Of a stretch of 64,000 bases of DNA, positions 27,620 to 37,469 are shown piece by piece. This DNA comes from an uncultured Flavobacteriaceae bacterium (GTDB lineage Bacteria; Bacteroidota; Bacteroidia; Flavobacteriales; Flavobacteriaceae). The notes below the pieces were generated by a model. That model was given only the letters and a program-made list of their open reading frames with translations, searched no databases and was not told the DNA's origin. Both the position numbers and the translations under genes were made by a program. Position 1 is the stretch's first letter. Every line of letters begins with the position of its first letter. Location of the stretch: positions 1 through 64,000 of the forward strand of contig CALHGE010000019.1 of NCBI GenBank assembly GCA_938029725.1, read 5' to 3'.

Positions 27620-27637
27620 AATTTCTTAACTTTAATT

Positions 27638-27841
27638 TTATAAACTATCTAATTCACTTAGAGCAGACTCTACTTCAGCTGCCTTTTGCTCTACCTCTAC
27701 TGCGGTCTTTTCAATTTCTTGCTCCACCGCCTCTATTTTGTCGAGGGTCGCATCTAATTCTTGTTGCTCTTTTTTGGTATCTCTGCAGGAAATTATTCCC
27801 ATAAAAAGAACAGACATGGCCAACATACTTAATTTTTTCAT
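27638..27841 (-). CDS. Small coiled-coil lipoprotein
   Basis: The 67-residue protein has a lipoprotein signal (lipobox IISC, Cys19) and then a nearly continuous heptad-like helix (EQQELDATLDKIEAVEQEIE... VEQKAAEVESALSELDSL). The mature part is only about 49 residues. Size and build recall Lpp-type periplasmic spacers, but no sequence relation is claimed and no C-terminal lysine for peptidoglycan linkage is present. It is the first gene of a pair with the Lys/Glu-rich secreted protein. Confidence 0.75.
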   Translation of the reverse strand: MKKLSMLAMSVLFMGIISCRDTKKEQQELDATLDKIEAVEQEIEKTAVEVEQKAAEVESALSELDSL

Positions 27842-27904
27842 GATAATTTATTAAATGATTAGTATTTCATTTAACGCAGAAAAGAAAGCTAAATTGTATG
27901 ATTT

Positions 27905-29266
27905 TCAGATCTTTATAAATTGTTTTTTTAAGGCATCTAAGTCTAATCCACCGTAATTACCTGAACTCATTAGAAGTAATGTAGCAGTATCAAAGGCTTG
28001 GCTAAAAATATACTCTTTAAACGCATCGGCATTCGTATAAATATCCAAATCAGTACGCTGAAAAGCTGCTCTTATTTGCTCAGAACTCACCGCTTCCAAT
28101 TTTTTTATAGCAACCGACTCGGGTAAATAGAAAACAACGGCAACATCGGCAGCATCTAAAGCACCTTTATATTCCTTCAAAAATTCAGGATTAAAGCTGC
28201 TGTATGTATGTAATTCTAAGCAAGCTATTAATTTTCTATTGGGGTATTGTTCTTTTACCGCTTTGGTTGTTGCGCTCACCTTACTTGGAGAATGTGCAAA
28301 ATCTTTATAAGCAACACTTGTCTTTCCTTCTGCTATTTTCTCCAAGCGTTTTGAAGCACCAGAGAACGTAGCAATCGCCTCGTAAAAATCATCCTCATCA
28401 AGCCCCATGTTCTGACAGACCCATTTGGCGCCCGCGAGGTTGTTGAGATTGTGTTTTCCAAAAATCTGAATTGGCATTGGCCCTTCTGGAGTTTCTAAAA
28501 GGGTTTGACCATCAGCAACCGTATACTCAGGAGTTTGATATGGTAATTTTCGAATCGCATTTTCAGAAGCTTCTACCAGCTTTTTTACCTCAATATCTTC
28601 CTCGTTATAGCTAATGCTTCCGCCTTTGACAATACTATCCACAAAAATCTTAAACTGATCAACATAAATATCAAAAGTGGGAAAAACATTAATATGGTCC
28701 CAAGCAATTCCACTTAACAAGGCGATGTTGGGTTGATACAAATGAAATTTCGGTCTTCTATCTATTGGCGAAGACAGGTATTCATCTCCTTCTAGCACAA
28801 TAAAATCATTCTCTTCTGTCAAATGCACCATTCGGTCAAAACCTTCCAACTGAGCACCTACCATATAATCTACAGAACGGTCATGATAATTCAGCACATG
28901 CAAAATCATAGATGTTATTGTCGTTTTACCATGACTTCCCCCGATGACCACTCTAGTTTTATTCTTCGATTGTTCGTAAAGAAATTCTGGATAGGAATAA
29001 ATTGTCATTCCCAATTCCTGTGCTTTTAGCAGTTCAGGGTTGTCAGCCTTAGCATGCATCCCTAAAATAACGGCATCTAAATGGGCATGTATCTTATCAG
29101 GAAACCACCCGAACACTTCTGGCAAGAGCCCTTTATCTTCCAACCTACTTTTTGATGGTTCGAAAATGACATCGTCACTTCCTGTAATTGTATATTTTTT
29201 ATGATGAAGTGCTAACGCTAAGTTGTGCATCGCACTTCCACCTATGGCAATAAAATGAATTTGCAT
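27905..29266 (-). CDS. mpl: UDP-N-acetylmuramate:L-Ala-gamma-D-Glu-meso-DAP ligase (peptidoglycan recycling)
   Basis: Mpl reattaches the recycled murein tripeptide to UDP-MurNAc. The 453-residue protein has the Mur-ligase build: an N-terminal Rossmann domain starting MQIHFIAIGGSAMHNLALALHHKK, the ATP-binding loop GGSHGKTT at 109-116, the central-domain LEGDEYLSSPIDRRPKF and LLSGIAWDHINVF, and a C-terminal domain with KDFAHSPSKVSATTKAV. The GGSAMHN start and DEY...D...RPKF segments point to Mpl more than MurC. A near-consensus -7 box TATCTTTA lies at 29285-29292. Confidence is lower for the exact substrate than for the family. Confidence 0.9.
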   Translation of the reverse strand: MQIHFIAIGGSAMHNLALALHHKKYTITGSDDVIFEPSKSRLEDKGLLPEVFGWFPDKIHAHLDAVILGMHAKADNPELLKAQELGMTIYSYPEFLYEQSKNKTRVVIGGSHGKTTITSMILHVLNYHDRSVDYMVGAQLEGFDRMVHLTEENDFIVLEGDEYLSSPIDRRPKFHLYQPNIALLSGIAWDHINVFPTFDIYVDQFKIFVDSIVKGGSISYNEEDIEVKKLVEASENAIRKLPYQTPEYTVADGQTLLETPEGPMPIQIFGKHNLNNLAGAKWVCQNMGLDEDDFYEAIATFSGASKRLEKIAEGKTSVAYKDFAHSPSKVSATTKAVKEQYPNRKLIACLELHTYSSFNPEFLKEYKGALDAADVAVVFYLPESVAIKKLEAVSSEQIRAAFQRTDLDIYTNADAFKEYIFSQAFDTATLLLMSSGNYGGLDLDALKKQFIKI

Positions 29267-29356
29267 GAAGTCTAAATTATGGTGTAAAGATAGGAATTGA
29301 AGTTAGCTTCGAAAACCACAACATTATATTTATCTTAGTTGCGTAAACGAAACATC

Positions 29357-29674
29357 ATGAGCCTCAATATATCGAATATTACCTCTAAAGAAATCATGCC
29401 AGGTTACCATGGTAAACTTGTGCATACCGAAACCATGACTTTGGTTTTTTGGAATGTTGAAAAGAATGCCGTCGTGCCTGAACATCATCATGTTCACGAA
29501 CAAATCATGCATGTTATTGAAGGCACATTCGAATTTACTTTAGCTGGCGAAACTAAAACTTATCATCCGGGTGATATTGTTCCTATTGCTTCAAATACCC
29601 CACATAGCGGAAAAGCACTTAGCCCATGTAAATTAATGGATGTTTTTAGTCCCGCTCGTGAGGAGTATAGATAG
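29357..29674 (+). CDS. Single-domain cupin protein
   Basis: The 105-residue protein is one cupin barrel with the metal-binding motif 1 PEHHHVHEQIMHVIEGTFEF (His43-45, His47, Glu48 region) and motif 2 HPGDIVPIASNTPHSG, so a metal ion is likely bound. The substrate is unknown; such small cupins include isomerases, dioxygenases and sensors. I chose the ATG at 29357, because the frame upstream of it has no family-like sequence. It is transcribed away from mpl and stands alone. Confidence 0.85.
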   Translation: MSLNISNITSKEIMPGYHGKLVHTETMTLVFWNVEKNAVVPEHHHVHEQIMHVIEGTFEFTLAGETKTYHPGDIVPIASNTPHSGKALSPCKLMDVFSPAREEYR

Positions 29675-29730
29675 GGCCCTTAACTAACCCAAACATCTAG
29701 TTTACTCATTTTTTATTGGTTTTAGGCAGA

Positions 29731-29758
29731 TTTGGATTCATATTTGCTCTTAGTTTTG
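29731..29758 (+). promoter_or_regulatory. Candidate promoter of the alpha-2-macroglobulin gene
   Basis: TTTG (29731-29734) and TAGTTTTG (29751-29758, exact TAnnTTTG) are 16 bases apart, slightly shorter than the usual 17-21. The start codon is about 63 bases downstream of the -7 box. Confidence 0.45.
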
Positions 29759-29821
29759 CACTAGCGTACTGAGCGTGCTGGCACATCGTTCTAATTTTAA
29801 AGTATTGCCTAATTTATAGAC

Positions 29822-32800
29822 ATGAAACATTTCGTAACACTACTAACGCTCCTCTTATTTTCACAAATGGCGCAAGCACAAAAAAATGAACCTACTTTCG
29901 AAACGCTCTGGAAACAGGTTGAAAAATTGGAGAACGAGGCTTTGACAACCTCTGCTTTGAAGCTTGTGTCTGGTATTTCTGAAAAGGCAAAAAAGGAAAA
30001 AAATTCCGCCCAAATTGTAAAAGCACTACTATACGCTTCGAAGTATGCCATGACATTGGAAGAAAATGCCCAATTGAAAATTATTAATGATTTCAAAACA
30101 GAAATTAAAAAAGCTAAATCTCCTACCAAAAATGTTCTAGAAAGCTATTTAGCAACTCTTTTCTGGCAATACTTTCAGCAAAATAGGCATCAATTTTACA
30201 ACCGCACAAAAACAGCTGTCAAAATAGATTCAATAGACTTCAGGACTTGGGATTTAACTACCTTGTTTACAGAAATCAGTATTCACTTTGATGCATCTTT
30301 AAAAAACGAGACAAGCTTACAAAACACTCCTGTTTCTGATTTCAAAGTAGTGCTTAACCAGCGCACAAATTCAGAAGAATATCGACCAACTTTATTTGAC
30401 CTTTTAGCGCACAACGCACTGGCTTTTTATAAAACCAGCGAAAACAGCATTTCAAGACCAATAGCTAAATTTGAAATCAATGACCCTAAGCTATTATGTG
30501 ATGGAGATGCCTTTGTAAGAATAAACATCAACACACCAGATGAAACCTCGCTGCAGACCAAAGCTTTACGTATTTATCAAACTTTGTTATTACTGCATGG
30601 TTCTTCCAAAGCCCCATATACCTACGCAGAGATTAATATTGAGCGCTTGAATTTTATTTACCAAAATGCGGTTTTTAAAAATAAAGAACAACAATTTCAA
30701 GACGTACTGCAAAATTCAGCTTCGGCAACTAAAGAAAATTTAGCATCCGGTTTATACCAGTATGAAATTGCTTTATTATTGCGAAGTCAAGGCCAGCAGT
30801 ATCAAGCGAATACAAATGAGAAAAACCGTTGGAAAACAAAAGAAGCATTGACTCTTTGTGAATCGGTAATTAAAGAACATCCTGATAGTAAAGGTGCTAA
30901 GCAATGCAAAGCCTTGAGGTCTCAAATACTTCAAAAAAGCCTGCAATTGACTACTGAAAAACATATTCCCATTCAAAAGACCGGCCGTTTTTTAGTGAAT
31001 TACCTGAACTTGAACGGCCTCACACTTTCGGCACGAAGTATTACAGAGCTTGAATTAAAGGGGCTGAACGAAGTTTATGAAAAGGAGGATAAACTTGCTT
31101 TTATCAAAAAACTACCTCCCACCATAGAATGGCAAACCGACTTAAAAAATGAAAATGATTATCAATCGCACCGTACGGAAATTTCTATGCCTCCTCTAGC
31201 GAACGGCAGGTATTTAATTTTAGCAGAACCGAAAGACAAAACCAACAAAACCTTTTCATTCAGCACCGTACAAGTGACTGACATGGCACTTAGCGAGACT
31301 AGAGGTAGTACGGAACATAATTTCCAAGTTATTGACCGCCATAACGGCAAACCTATCTCAGGAGCACTGGTAGTTATTCGTTACAAAAAAAATTACGCTC
31401 GTAATTTTTTTAGCAAACGCTTTGTTGCCGACAGCATGGGCAATATCTCAATTCCTCTTAATGAAGATAGCTGGAGAGCCATGAAAGTGACCATCTCTCA
31501 TAAAAAAGACAAAGCCTCATACGAAGGGTTTTACAGGAACTCCATCCGTAAAGAAAGTGACTCTAAAACCAGTTATTCTTGCTTTCTGTTTACTGACAGG
31601 AGTATCTATCGACCTAGCCAGCCCTTATATTTTAAAGGAATTACCATACAGCAAGAAAATGATGTTTCTTCTATTTTAGGAAATGAAAAAGTATCGGTAC
31701 AATTAAAAGATGTAAACGGACAAGTGGTTGCAACCAAAGCGTTTACTTCAAATGATTATGGCTCGTTTTCTGGAGAATTTAAGATACCAAACAACGGCCT
31801 AACAGGCCAATTCTCCTTGCAAGTTGTCTCTAAAAAAGACCTAAGCGGATATGCCCGTTTTTCGGTGGAAGAATACAAACGCCCTAAATTTGAAACTTCA
31901 TTTAAGCCTGTCACTGAGAGCTATAAAGTTAACGATAGTGTACGCGTGAAAGGATCGGCTACAGCATACGCAGGAAGTAGTATTACCGATGCCAAAGTTG
32001 CCTATCGGGTGAAACGCGTCGTATATTACCCTAGGTGGTGTTATCAGTATTACCCCAACCTTAGAAGCTCCTCACAAGAAATCGCTCATGGCGAAACCAA
32101 ATCAGATGCATCTGGCGTCTACCAAATAGATTTTAAAGCCTTAGCAGACAACAGTGTAGACCGAAATAATAGGCCTACTTTCAGTTATGAAGTAACTGCA
32201 GACGTAACCGATATTAATGGCGAAACCCATAGCGCAAGCACCATAATAAATGTTGGTTATCACACCTTAACTGCCACCATAGACATCGCTAATTCTTTTG
32301 ATAAAGATTCCGAAGAAAATAAACTAAGCATTTCAACTACTAATTTAAACGGGCAATTTGTTGCTGCAAAAGGCAGCATTAAGATGTATAAGCTAAAAGC
32401 GCCTAAAAGTGTAAACCGGCCTAGACCTTGGGCCGCTCCTGATTATGAGGCTTGGTCTAAAAATAAGTTTAAGAAAACATACCCCAATGATGCCTTTGCT
32501 AATGAGCACGATGCTTCTACTTGGGAAAAAGGAGAACTCGTTTGGGCATCTAATTTTGACACCGAAAAATCTAAAGAACTCTCTCTCGGTGCTACCCAAA
32601 AATGGCTGTCTGGAAAATATAGTATTGAATTGAACACTAAAGACAAATTTGATCAACCGGTTAAAGACATACTTCAAACTACGCTATTCGGCCATAATGA
32701 TACTGGCTTGGCCGATAATCAGCTATTTGATATCAAAACAGATAAAACTAGTTATGCAATCGGAGATCAAGTAAAAGTGACTTTGCTTTCAAATGCTGAG

Positions 32801-35800
32801 GATATCAATGTAACGGTTAACATTGAAAAAGACCATACGATAATCGACACTAAACTGATTCATTTAAGCAACAGCTCAGCGTCTTTTACAGTGCCCGTTA
32901 ACGCAGATGATTTAGGCGGATTTGCCATCACCTACAGTTATTCTGTCTACAATTATTTTTACGCAAGTAATCTAATCATTCAAGTGCCCTACCCTGCTAC
33001 TGATTTACAAATTGAGACAATGACCTTCCGTGATAAATTGCAACCTGCAATGGAAGAAACCTGGTCTTTCAAAATCAAAGGTCCGAAAGGTGATAAAGTT
33101 ACAGCAGAGCTTTTAGCGAATATGTACGATGCATCTCTTGATACTTTTCGAGCACATTATTGGGGGTTTAGCCCCTTGGCAAGACGAACCTATCATACCA
33201 ATCGCACAGCAAATGCCTACTATTGCTATGGTACAAATACGTTTCAAACCTATATGTATAATGATCTGTTCAGATACCAAAACCAGAATTTTGATAGCTT
33301 TCAATGGTTCGGTCTGCAATTCGGTTATGGCGGTAGGTATGGAAGCGGAATACGCCGCAGCGCAAGAATGATGACGAAAGGGGCTGCCACTTCTTCACCC
33401 GAAGCATCAGAAATAATGATGAATGATATGGAACTTGATGAATCGACTGTAGGTCAAGTAGCAGCTATTGCGATGGCAGAGAATACAGTTTTTCCTACCT
33501 ATTCTGAGAATGACAAAGACACTACAAGGCCAGAAATTAAACAAGGAAGCGCTTCAGATCACATCAAAATCCGTCAAAACCTTCAGGAAAACGCTTTTTT
33601 CTTTCCGCATTTAAAAACGGACAAAGAAGGCAATGTAAGCTTTAGTTTTACAACTCCCGAAGCACTCACCAAATGGAATGTGCAATTATTAGCACACAAT
33701 AAACATCTGGAAAGTTCTATCAAAACACTTCAGACGGTAACCCAAAAAGAGCTAATGGTCACACCTAACACACCCCGTTTCTTGAGGGAAGGTGATGAAA
33801 TCGTCATCAGTACTAAAATAGCAAACTTGACGAATAAAGAACTCTCTGGAACAGCGAAATTAGCGTTGGTAGATGCTGTAACTGGCAAAAGTATTTCAAA
33901 ACAACTAGTACTACCCCTACCATTCAGTGAAGATGTTGCACGTAGAGAAGGAACAGATCAAGCTCCTTTCAAAGTTGATTCACTAGGAAACACCCAAGTA
34001 TCTTGGCGCTTAAAAATTCCTACGGAGATTCAAGCGATTCAATATACAGTTACCGCAAAGGCAGGAGATTTTAGTGACGGCGAACAGAATGTGCTTCCAG
34101 TGCTAACCAACAGAATATTACTTACTGAAACCCTACCCATGTGGGTGCAGAGCAATCAGACTAAGACTTTTACTTTAGATAAACTAAAGACGACGAAGTC
34201 AGCAACTCTGAAGCACCATAAGTTGACTTTAGAGATGACCTCGAATCCAGCTTGGTATGCAGTGCAGGCACTACCTTATTTGATGGAATACCCATACGAG
34301 TGCAACGAGCAGACCTTCTCAAAATACTATGCGAATACCTTGGCTGCTCATATTGCTAATCGGAATCCGAAAATTCAAGAGGTCTTTACTCAATGGGCGA
34401 ATTCCGATGCTTTGGTGAGTAATTTGGAGAAGAATCAAGAATTAAAATCCCTTTTGATTCAAGAAACTCCTTGGTTACGCGATGCGCAATCAGAGAGCGA
34501 ACAAAAAAAACGAATTGCGCTCTTGTTTAATTTGAGCAACATGAAAAATGAGCAAACTGCTGCTTTGAACAAATTGAAGCAAAATCAAAAAAGCTCCGGT
34601 GCTTGGCCATGGTTCAATGGCGGACCAGATAATCGTTTTATTACACAGTATATAAGTACTGGCTTTGGTCATCTAAAACAACTGAATGTTGAAGCTAGTG
34701 AAGCAGAGATACAACCGCTCATCCTAGATGCAATTCACTATTTGGATGCTGAGTTCGTCAAGGAATATGAGTACATGAAAAAGCATACCAAAGATATTAA
34801 CGCGGACCATTTGAGTCAGATGCAAATACACTTCTTGTATATGCGTAGCTTTTTTAAGGATATCAAAACTTCAAATAAAATTGATAAAATTATCACCTAC
34901 TATTCAGGTCAAGCACAAAAATATTGGAAGGATAAAGGATTATACGCTAAAGGGATGTTGGCCTTAATCATGCATCGAATGAAAGATGAAACAACTTCTA
35001 AAAAAATACTACAGGCACTGCAAGAAAATAGTATCACTTCAGATGAATTAGGCATGTATTGGAAAGAGAATGGCAATTCTTGGCTCTGGTATCAGGCACC
35101 TATAGAAACACAGTCTTTGCTTATTGAAGTTTTTTCTGAAATCACACCCAGTGCTATCGAAACTATAGACAAGCTCAAAATTTGGCTACTAAAGCACAAA
35201 CAAACCAATCAATGGAAAACAACGAAAGCTACTTCTGAGGCAGTGTATGCCCTATTACTACAAGGAAGCGAATGGCTATCGGTTAGCGATGCGGTTGACG
35301 TTCTGGTCGGAGGCGAAAAAATTGAGGCTTCCAAATTAGAAAATGCAAAAACTGAAGCAGGTACTGGCTATTACAAAACTGCATGGAATGGGACTGAAGT
35401 AGCACCAAAAATGGCTGAAGTACAAGTAAGCAAAAAAGGAAAAGGCATTGCTTGGGGAGCTTTATACTGGCAGTATTTTGAAGATTTAGACAAAATCACC
35501 TCAGCTGAAACTCCATTGAAGCTAAAAAAGAAACTATTCCTTAAAAAGAATACAGATACAGGAGAAGAGATTTCAGCAATCACAGCCAATACCAATTTGA
35601 AAGTGGGTGACTTGGTGCGCGTTCGTATCGAATTAAGTGTAGATCGCCCTATGGAATTCGTTCACATGAAAGATATGCGAGCAGCAGGTTTTGAACCGAT
35701 AAACATTATCTCAAGATACAAATGGCAAGACGGCTTGGGTTATTATGAAAGCACCAAAGATGCGAGCACGAACTTCTTTTTTGACTATTTACCAAAAGGA

Positions 35801-35932
35801 ACTTATGTGTTCGAGTATGACTTACGAATAAATAACGCTGGCAATTTTAGCAATGGCATTACTAGCATTCAAAGTATGTACGCCCCTGAGTTTAGCAGTC
35901 ACTCAGAAGGGGTTCGCGTAAAAGCAAACTAA
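29822..35932 (+). CDS. Alpha-2-macroglobulin family protein (bacterial protease trap)
   Basis: Bacterial alpha-2-macroglobulins sit in the periplasm and trap incoming proteases through a bait region and a reactive thioester. The 2036-residue protein has a signal peptide (about 1-19, ending MAQAQ) without a lipobox, an N-terminal helical extension, MG-type domains including DRSIYRPSQPLYFKGI (about 590), a Tyr/Phe-rich segment (about 1110-1180), and the thioester signature YPYECNEQTF with Cys1494 and Gln1497. The C-terminal MG10-like region ends RVKAN. All key thioester residues are present, so it should be able to form the thioester. Unlike the E. coli yfhM locus, no pbpC gene is adjacent. Confidence 0.93.
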   Translation: MKHFVTLLTLLLFSQMAQAQKNEPTFETLWKQVEKLENEALTTSALKLVSGISEKAKKEKNSAQIVKALLYASKYAMTLEENAQLKIINDFKTEIKKAKSPTKNVLESYLATLFWQYFQQNRHQFYNRTKTAVKIDSIDFRTWDLTTLFTEISIHFDASLKNETSLQNTPVSDFKVVLNQRTNSEEYRPTLFDLLAHNALAFYKTSENSISRPIAKFEINDPKLLCDGDAFVRININTPDETSLQTKALRIYQTLLLLHGSSKAPYTYAEINIERLNFIYQNAVFKNKEQQFQDVLQNSASATKENLASGLYQYEIALLLRSQGQQYQANTNEKNRWKTKEALTLCESVIKEHPDSKGAKQCKALRSQILQKSLQLTTEKHIPIQKTGRFLVNYLNLNGLTLSARSITELELKGLNEVYEKEDKLAFIKKLPPTIEWQTDLKNENDYQSHRTEISMPPLANGRYLILAEPKDKTNKTFSFSTVQVTDMALSETRGSTEHNFQVIDRHNGKPISGALVVIRYKKNYARNFFSKRFVADSMGNISIPLNEDSWRAMKVTISHKKDKASYEGFYRNSIRKESDSKTSYSCFLFTDRSIYRPSQPLYFKGITIQQENDVSSILGNEKVSVQLKDVNGQVVATKAFTSNDYGSFSGEFKIPNNGLTGQFSLQVVSKKDLSGYARFSVEEYKRPKFETSFKPVTESYKVNDSVRVKGSATAYAGSSITDAKVAYRVKRVVYYPRWCYQYYPNLRSSSQEIAHGETKSDASGVYQIDFKALADNSVDRNNRPTFSYEVTADVTDINGETHSASTIINVGYHTLTATIDIANSFDKDSEENKLSISTTNLNGQFVAAKGSIKMYKLKAPKSVNRPRPWAAPDYEAWSKNKFKKTYPNDAFANEHDASTWEKGELVWASNFDTEKSKELSLGATQKWLSGKYSIELNTKDKFDQPVKDILQTTLFGHNDTGLADNQLFDIKTDKTSYAIGDQVKVTLLSNAEDINVTVNIEKDHTIIDTKLIHLSNSSASFTVPVNADDLGGFAITYSYSVYNYFYASNLIIQVPYPATDLQIETMTFRDKLQPAMEETWSFKIKGPKGDKVTAELLANMYDASLDTFRAHYWGFSPLARRTYHTNRTANAYYCYGTNTFQTYMYNDLFRYQNQNFDSFQWFGLQFGYGGRYGSGIRRSARMMTKGAATSSPEASEIMMNDMELDESTVGQVAAIAMAENTVFPTYSENDKDTTRPEIKQGSASDHIKIRQNLQENAFFFPHLKTDKEGNVSFSFTTPEALTKWNVQLLAHNKHLESSIKTLQTVTQKELMVTPNTPRFLREGDEIVISTKIANLTNKELSGTAKLALVDAVTGKSISKQLVLPLPFSEDVARREGTDQAPFKVDSLGNTQVSWRLKIPTEIQAIQYTVTAKAGDFSDGEQNVLPVLTNRILLTETLPMWVQSNQTKTFTLDKLKTTKSATLKHHKLTLEMTSNPAWYAVQALPYLMEYPYECNEQTFSKYYANTLAAHIANRNPKIQEVFTQWANSDALVSNLEKNQELKSLLIQETPWLRDAQSESEQKKRIALLFNLSNMKNEQTAALNKLKQNQKSSGAWPWFNGGPDNRFITQYISTGFGHLKQLNVEASEAEIQPLILDAIHYLDAEFVKEYEYMKKHTKDINADHLSQMQIHFLYMRSFFKDIKTSNKIDKIITYYSGQAQKYWKDKGLYAKGMLALIMHRMKDETTSKKILQALQENSITSDELGMYWKENGNSWLWYQAPIETQSLLIEVFSEITPSAIETIDKLKIWLLKHKQTNQWKTTKATSEAVYALLLQGSEWLSVSDAVDVLVGGEKIEASKLENAKTEAGTGYYKTAWNGTEVAPKMAEVQVSKKGKGIAWGALYWQYFEDLDKITSAETPLKLKKKLFLKKNTDTGEEISAITANTNLKVGDLVRVRIELSVDRPMEFVHMKDMRAAGFEPINIISRYKWQDGLGYYESTKDASTNFFFDYLPKGTYVFEYDLRINNAGNFSNGITSIQSMYAPEFSSHSEGVRVKAN

Positions 35933-36249
35933 GATTTCACTAAATTGAACTAAGCTTAAAGTTTCAAACTAACTAAAAAGGCTAGTTTTCAAATGCAAAG
36001 TAGCACTAAGAGTCTTTGACCAAAAGTTATTCGAAATCAAAATCACTATGTTTTGAAATATTTCTTTAGAAAATCAGGCCACTATGCTGTACGTGAAAAT
36101 AGCGATGATTCTAGTATTGCCACTTATATCATAACGATTATAGGAAGTGATTGTGCACCAACTAAACAGAAGGAGTTCAACTCGATTTTTATCCGATTGT
36201 TAAGCAAAGAAACAGATGTTTCATTTCTCCTCTGTTGAAAATACCCTAA
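35933..36249. other. Convergent intergenic region, no confident gene
   Basis: This 317-base stretch lies between the ends of the macroglobulin gene and obgE. A weak hairpin (AAACTA/TAGTTT, about 35968-35990, then a few T) might end transcription from the left. A 61-codon frame at 36053-36238 starts with TTG and lacks family features; a 16-codon hydrophobic frame (MLYVKIAMILVLPLIS) overlaps it in another frame. Together they look like gene decay or chance rather than a gene. Confidence 0.5.
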
Positions 36250-37251
36250 TTAAGCATTCAACATTTGCCAGAGTTTATCTTTCAACTCTTGAATACCTTG
36301 CTGAGCTACTGATGATATAAACATATAAGGCGCTCCTTTTAAATCTATATCAAGCTCCGCACTCATCTCTTCCATCAATTCATCATCAAGCATATCACTT
36401 TTTGAGATGGCTATGAGTCTTTCTTTATCTAAAAGCTCACTATTATAACGGCGCAACTCATCTAAAAGAATCTCGTACTCTTTACTGATGTCTTTACTAT
36501 CGGCAGGAATCAAAAACAGAAGTGTTGCATTCCGCTCTATATGTCTTAAGAAATAATGCCCAAGACCTTTACCTTCTGCTGCTCCTTCTATAATTCCTGG
36601 AATATCGGCCATTACAAAACTTTGAAAATCACGGTACTCAACAATTCCTAAATTTGGTTTTAGGGTCGTAAACTCGTAATCTGCAATTTTAGGTTTCGCT
36701 GAAGTGATTACTGAAAGCAGGGTAGACTTACCCGCATTTGGAAAACCAACCAAACCAACATCAGCCAAAATCTTTAACTCTAAAACAAAAGATTCTTCTG
36801 TGCCTTCCATTCCAGGTTGTGCATATCTGGGCGTTTGATTCGTAGAAGACCTGAAATGCCAATTACCACGACCACCCATACCGCCTTTAACTACAACTTC
36901 CTCTTCACCGTGTTCTGTAATCTCTAATATAACTTCATTGGTTTCGGCATCTCTTAGTATCGTACCTAAGGGCACCTCTAAATATACATCTTCACCGTCT
37001 GCACCTGTACTTCGACTCTTCGCACCATTACCACCATGACCTGCCTTAAAATGCTTTTTATATTTGAAGGTAACGAGCGTCCAAAGATTTTCATTACCAC
37101 GAAGAATTACGTGACCTCCTCGACCACCATCACCACCATCAGGGCCACCTTTGGTAATAAACTTTTCACGATGTAAATGTACAGAGCCTTTCCCTCCCTT
37201 TCCGGAAGTCAAAAAAACTTTTACATAGTCTACAAAATTACCTTCGGTCAT
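36250..37251 (-). CDS. obgE: Obg-family GTPase (ribosome assembly, stress control)
   Basis: Obg is an essential GTPase that joins late 50S assembly and links growth to nucleotide levels. The 333-residue protein has the glycine-rich Obg fold (about 1-158, with [16 protein letters not shown] and [13 protein letters not shown]), then the G domain with GFPNAGKST at 169-177, [10 protein letters not shown], and SKSD. The protein ends soon after the G domain, so the optional OCT domain of longer Obg proteins is absent. It follows a small membrane-protein gene and hpt-adk on the same strand. Confidence 0.96.
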   Translation of the reverse strand: MTEGNFVDYVKVFLTSGKGGKGSVHLHREKFITKGGPDGGDGGRGGHVILRGNENLWTLVTFKYKKHFKAGHGGNGAKSRSTGADGEDVYLEVPLGTILRDAETNEVILEITEHGEEEVVVKGGMGGRGNWHFRSSTNQTPRYAQPGMEGTEESFVLELKILADVGLVGFPNAGKSTLLSVITSAKPKIADYEFTTLKPNLGIVEYRDFQSFVMADIPGIIEGAAEGKGLGHYFLRHIERNATLLFLIPADSKDISKEYEILLDELRRYNSELLDKERLIAISKSDMLDDELMEEMSAELDIDLKGAPYMFISSVAQQGIQELKDKLWQMLNA

Positions 37252-37304
37252 ATACCTTTTTTAAAGTCTAGGGTTCGTCCCCTTAACAATATACTAATTA
37301 GCTT

Positions 37305-37448
37305 TTAATTTGTGGGAATAGAATCATCCAAGTAAAACAGATAGAACAAGTAACCAGCGGCAGAAAGGAGGAATAAAACTAAAGCTAACAAAACTGTAAA
37401 AAAGCACCCTTTTAATCCGTCTTTAGCTCCAAAAACTTCATTACCCAT
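37305..37448 (-). CDS. 47-residue single-pass membrane protein (unlisted small gene)
   Basis: Between hpt-adk and obgE the minus strand encodes MGNEVFGAKDGLKGCFF followed by a long hydrophobic helix (about residues 16-38, rich in Leu, Phe, Val, Ala and Tyr) and a short polar tail DDSIPTN. A purine-rich ribosome site AGGAGAGAG lies 7-15 bases before the ATG, which is unusual for this genome and argues for real translation. The gene starts 21 bases after the hpt-adk stop and ends 53 bases before obgE. I cannot name the family; a small membrane subunit or regulator is possible. Confidence 0.7.
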   Translation of the reverse strand: MGNEVFGAKDGLKGCFFTVLLALVLFLLSAAGYLFYLFYLDDSIPTN

Positions 37449-37469
37449 ATTTTCTCTCTCCTAATTGTA

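Noticed and set aside
36053-36238. 61-codon frame with TTG start
   Set aside because: No ribosome site, no family features and an unusual start; treated as chance or decay.
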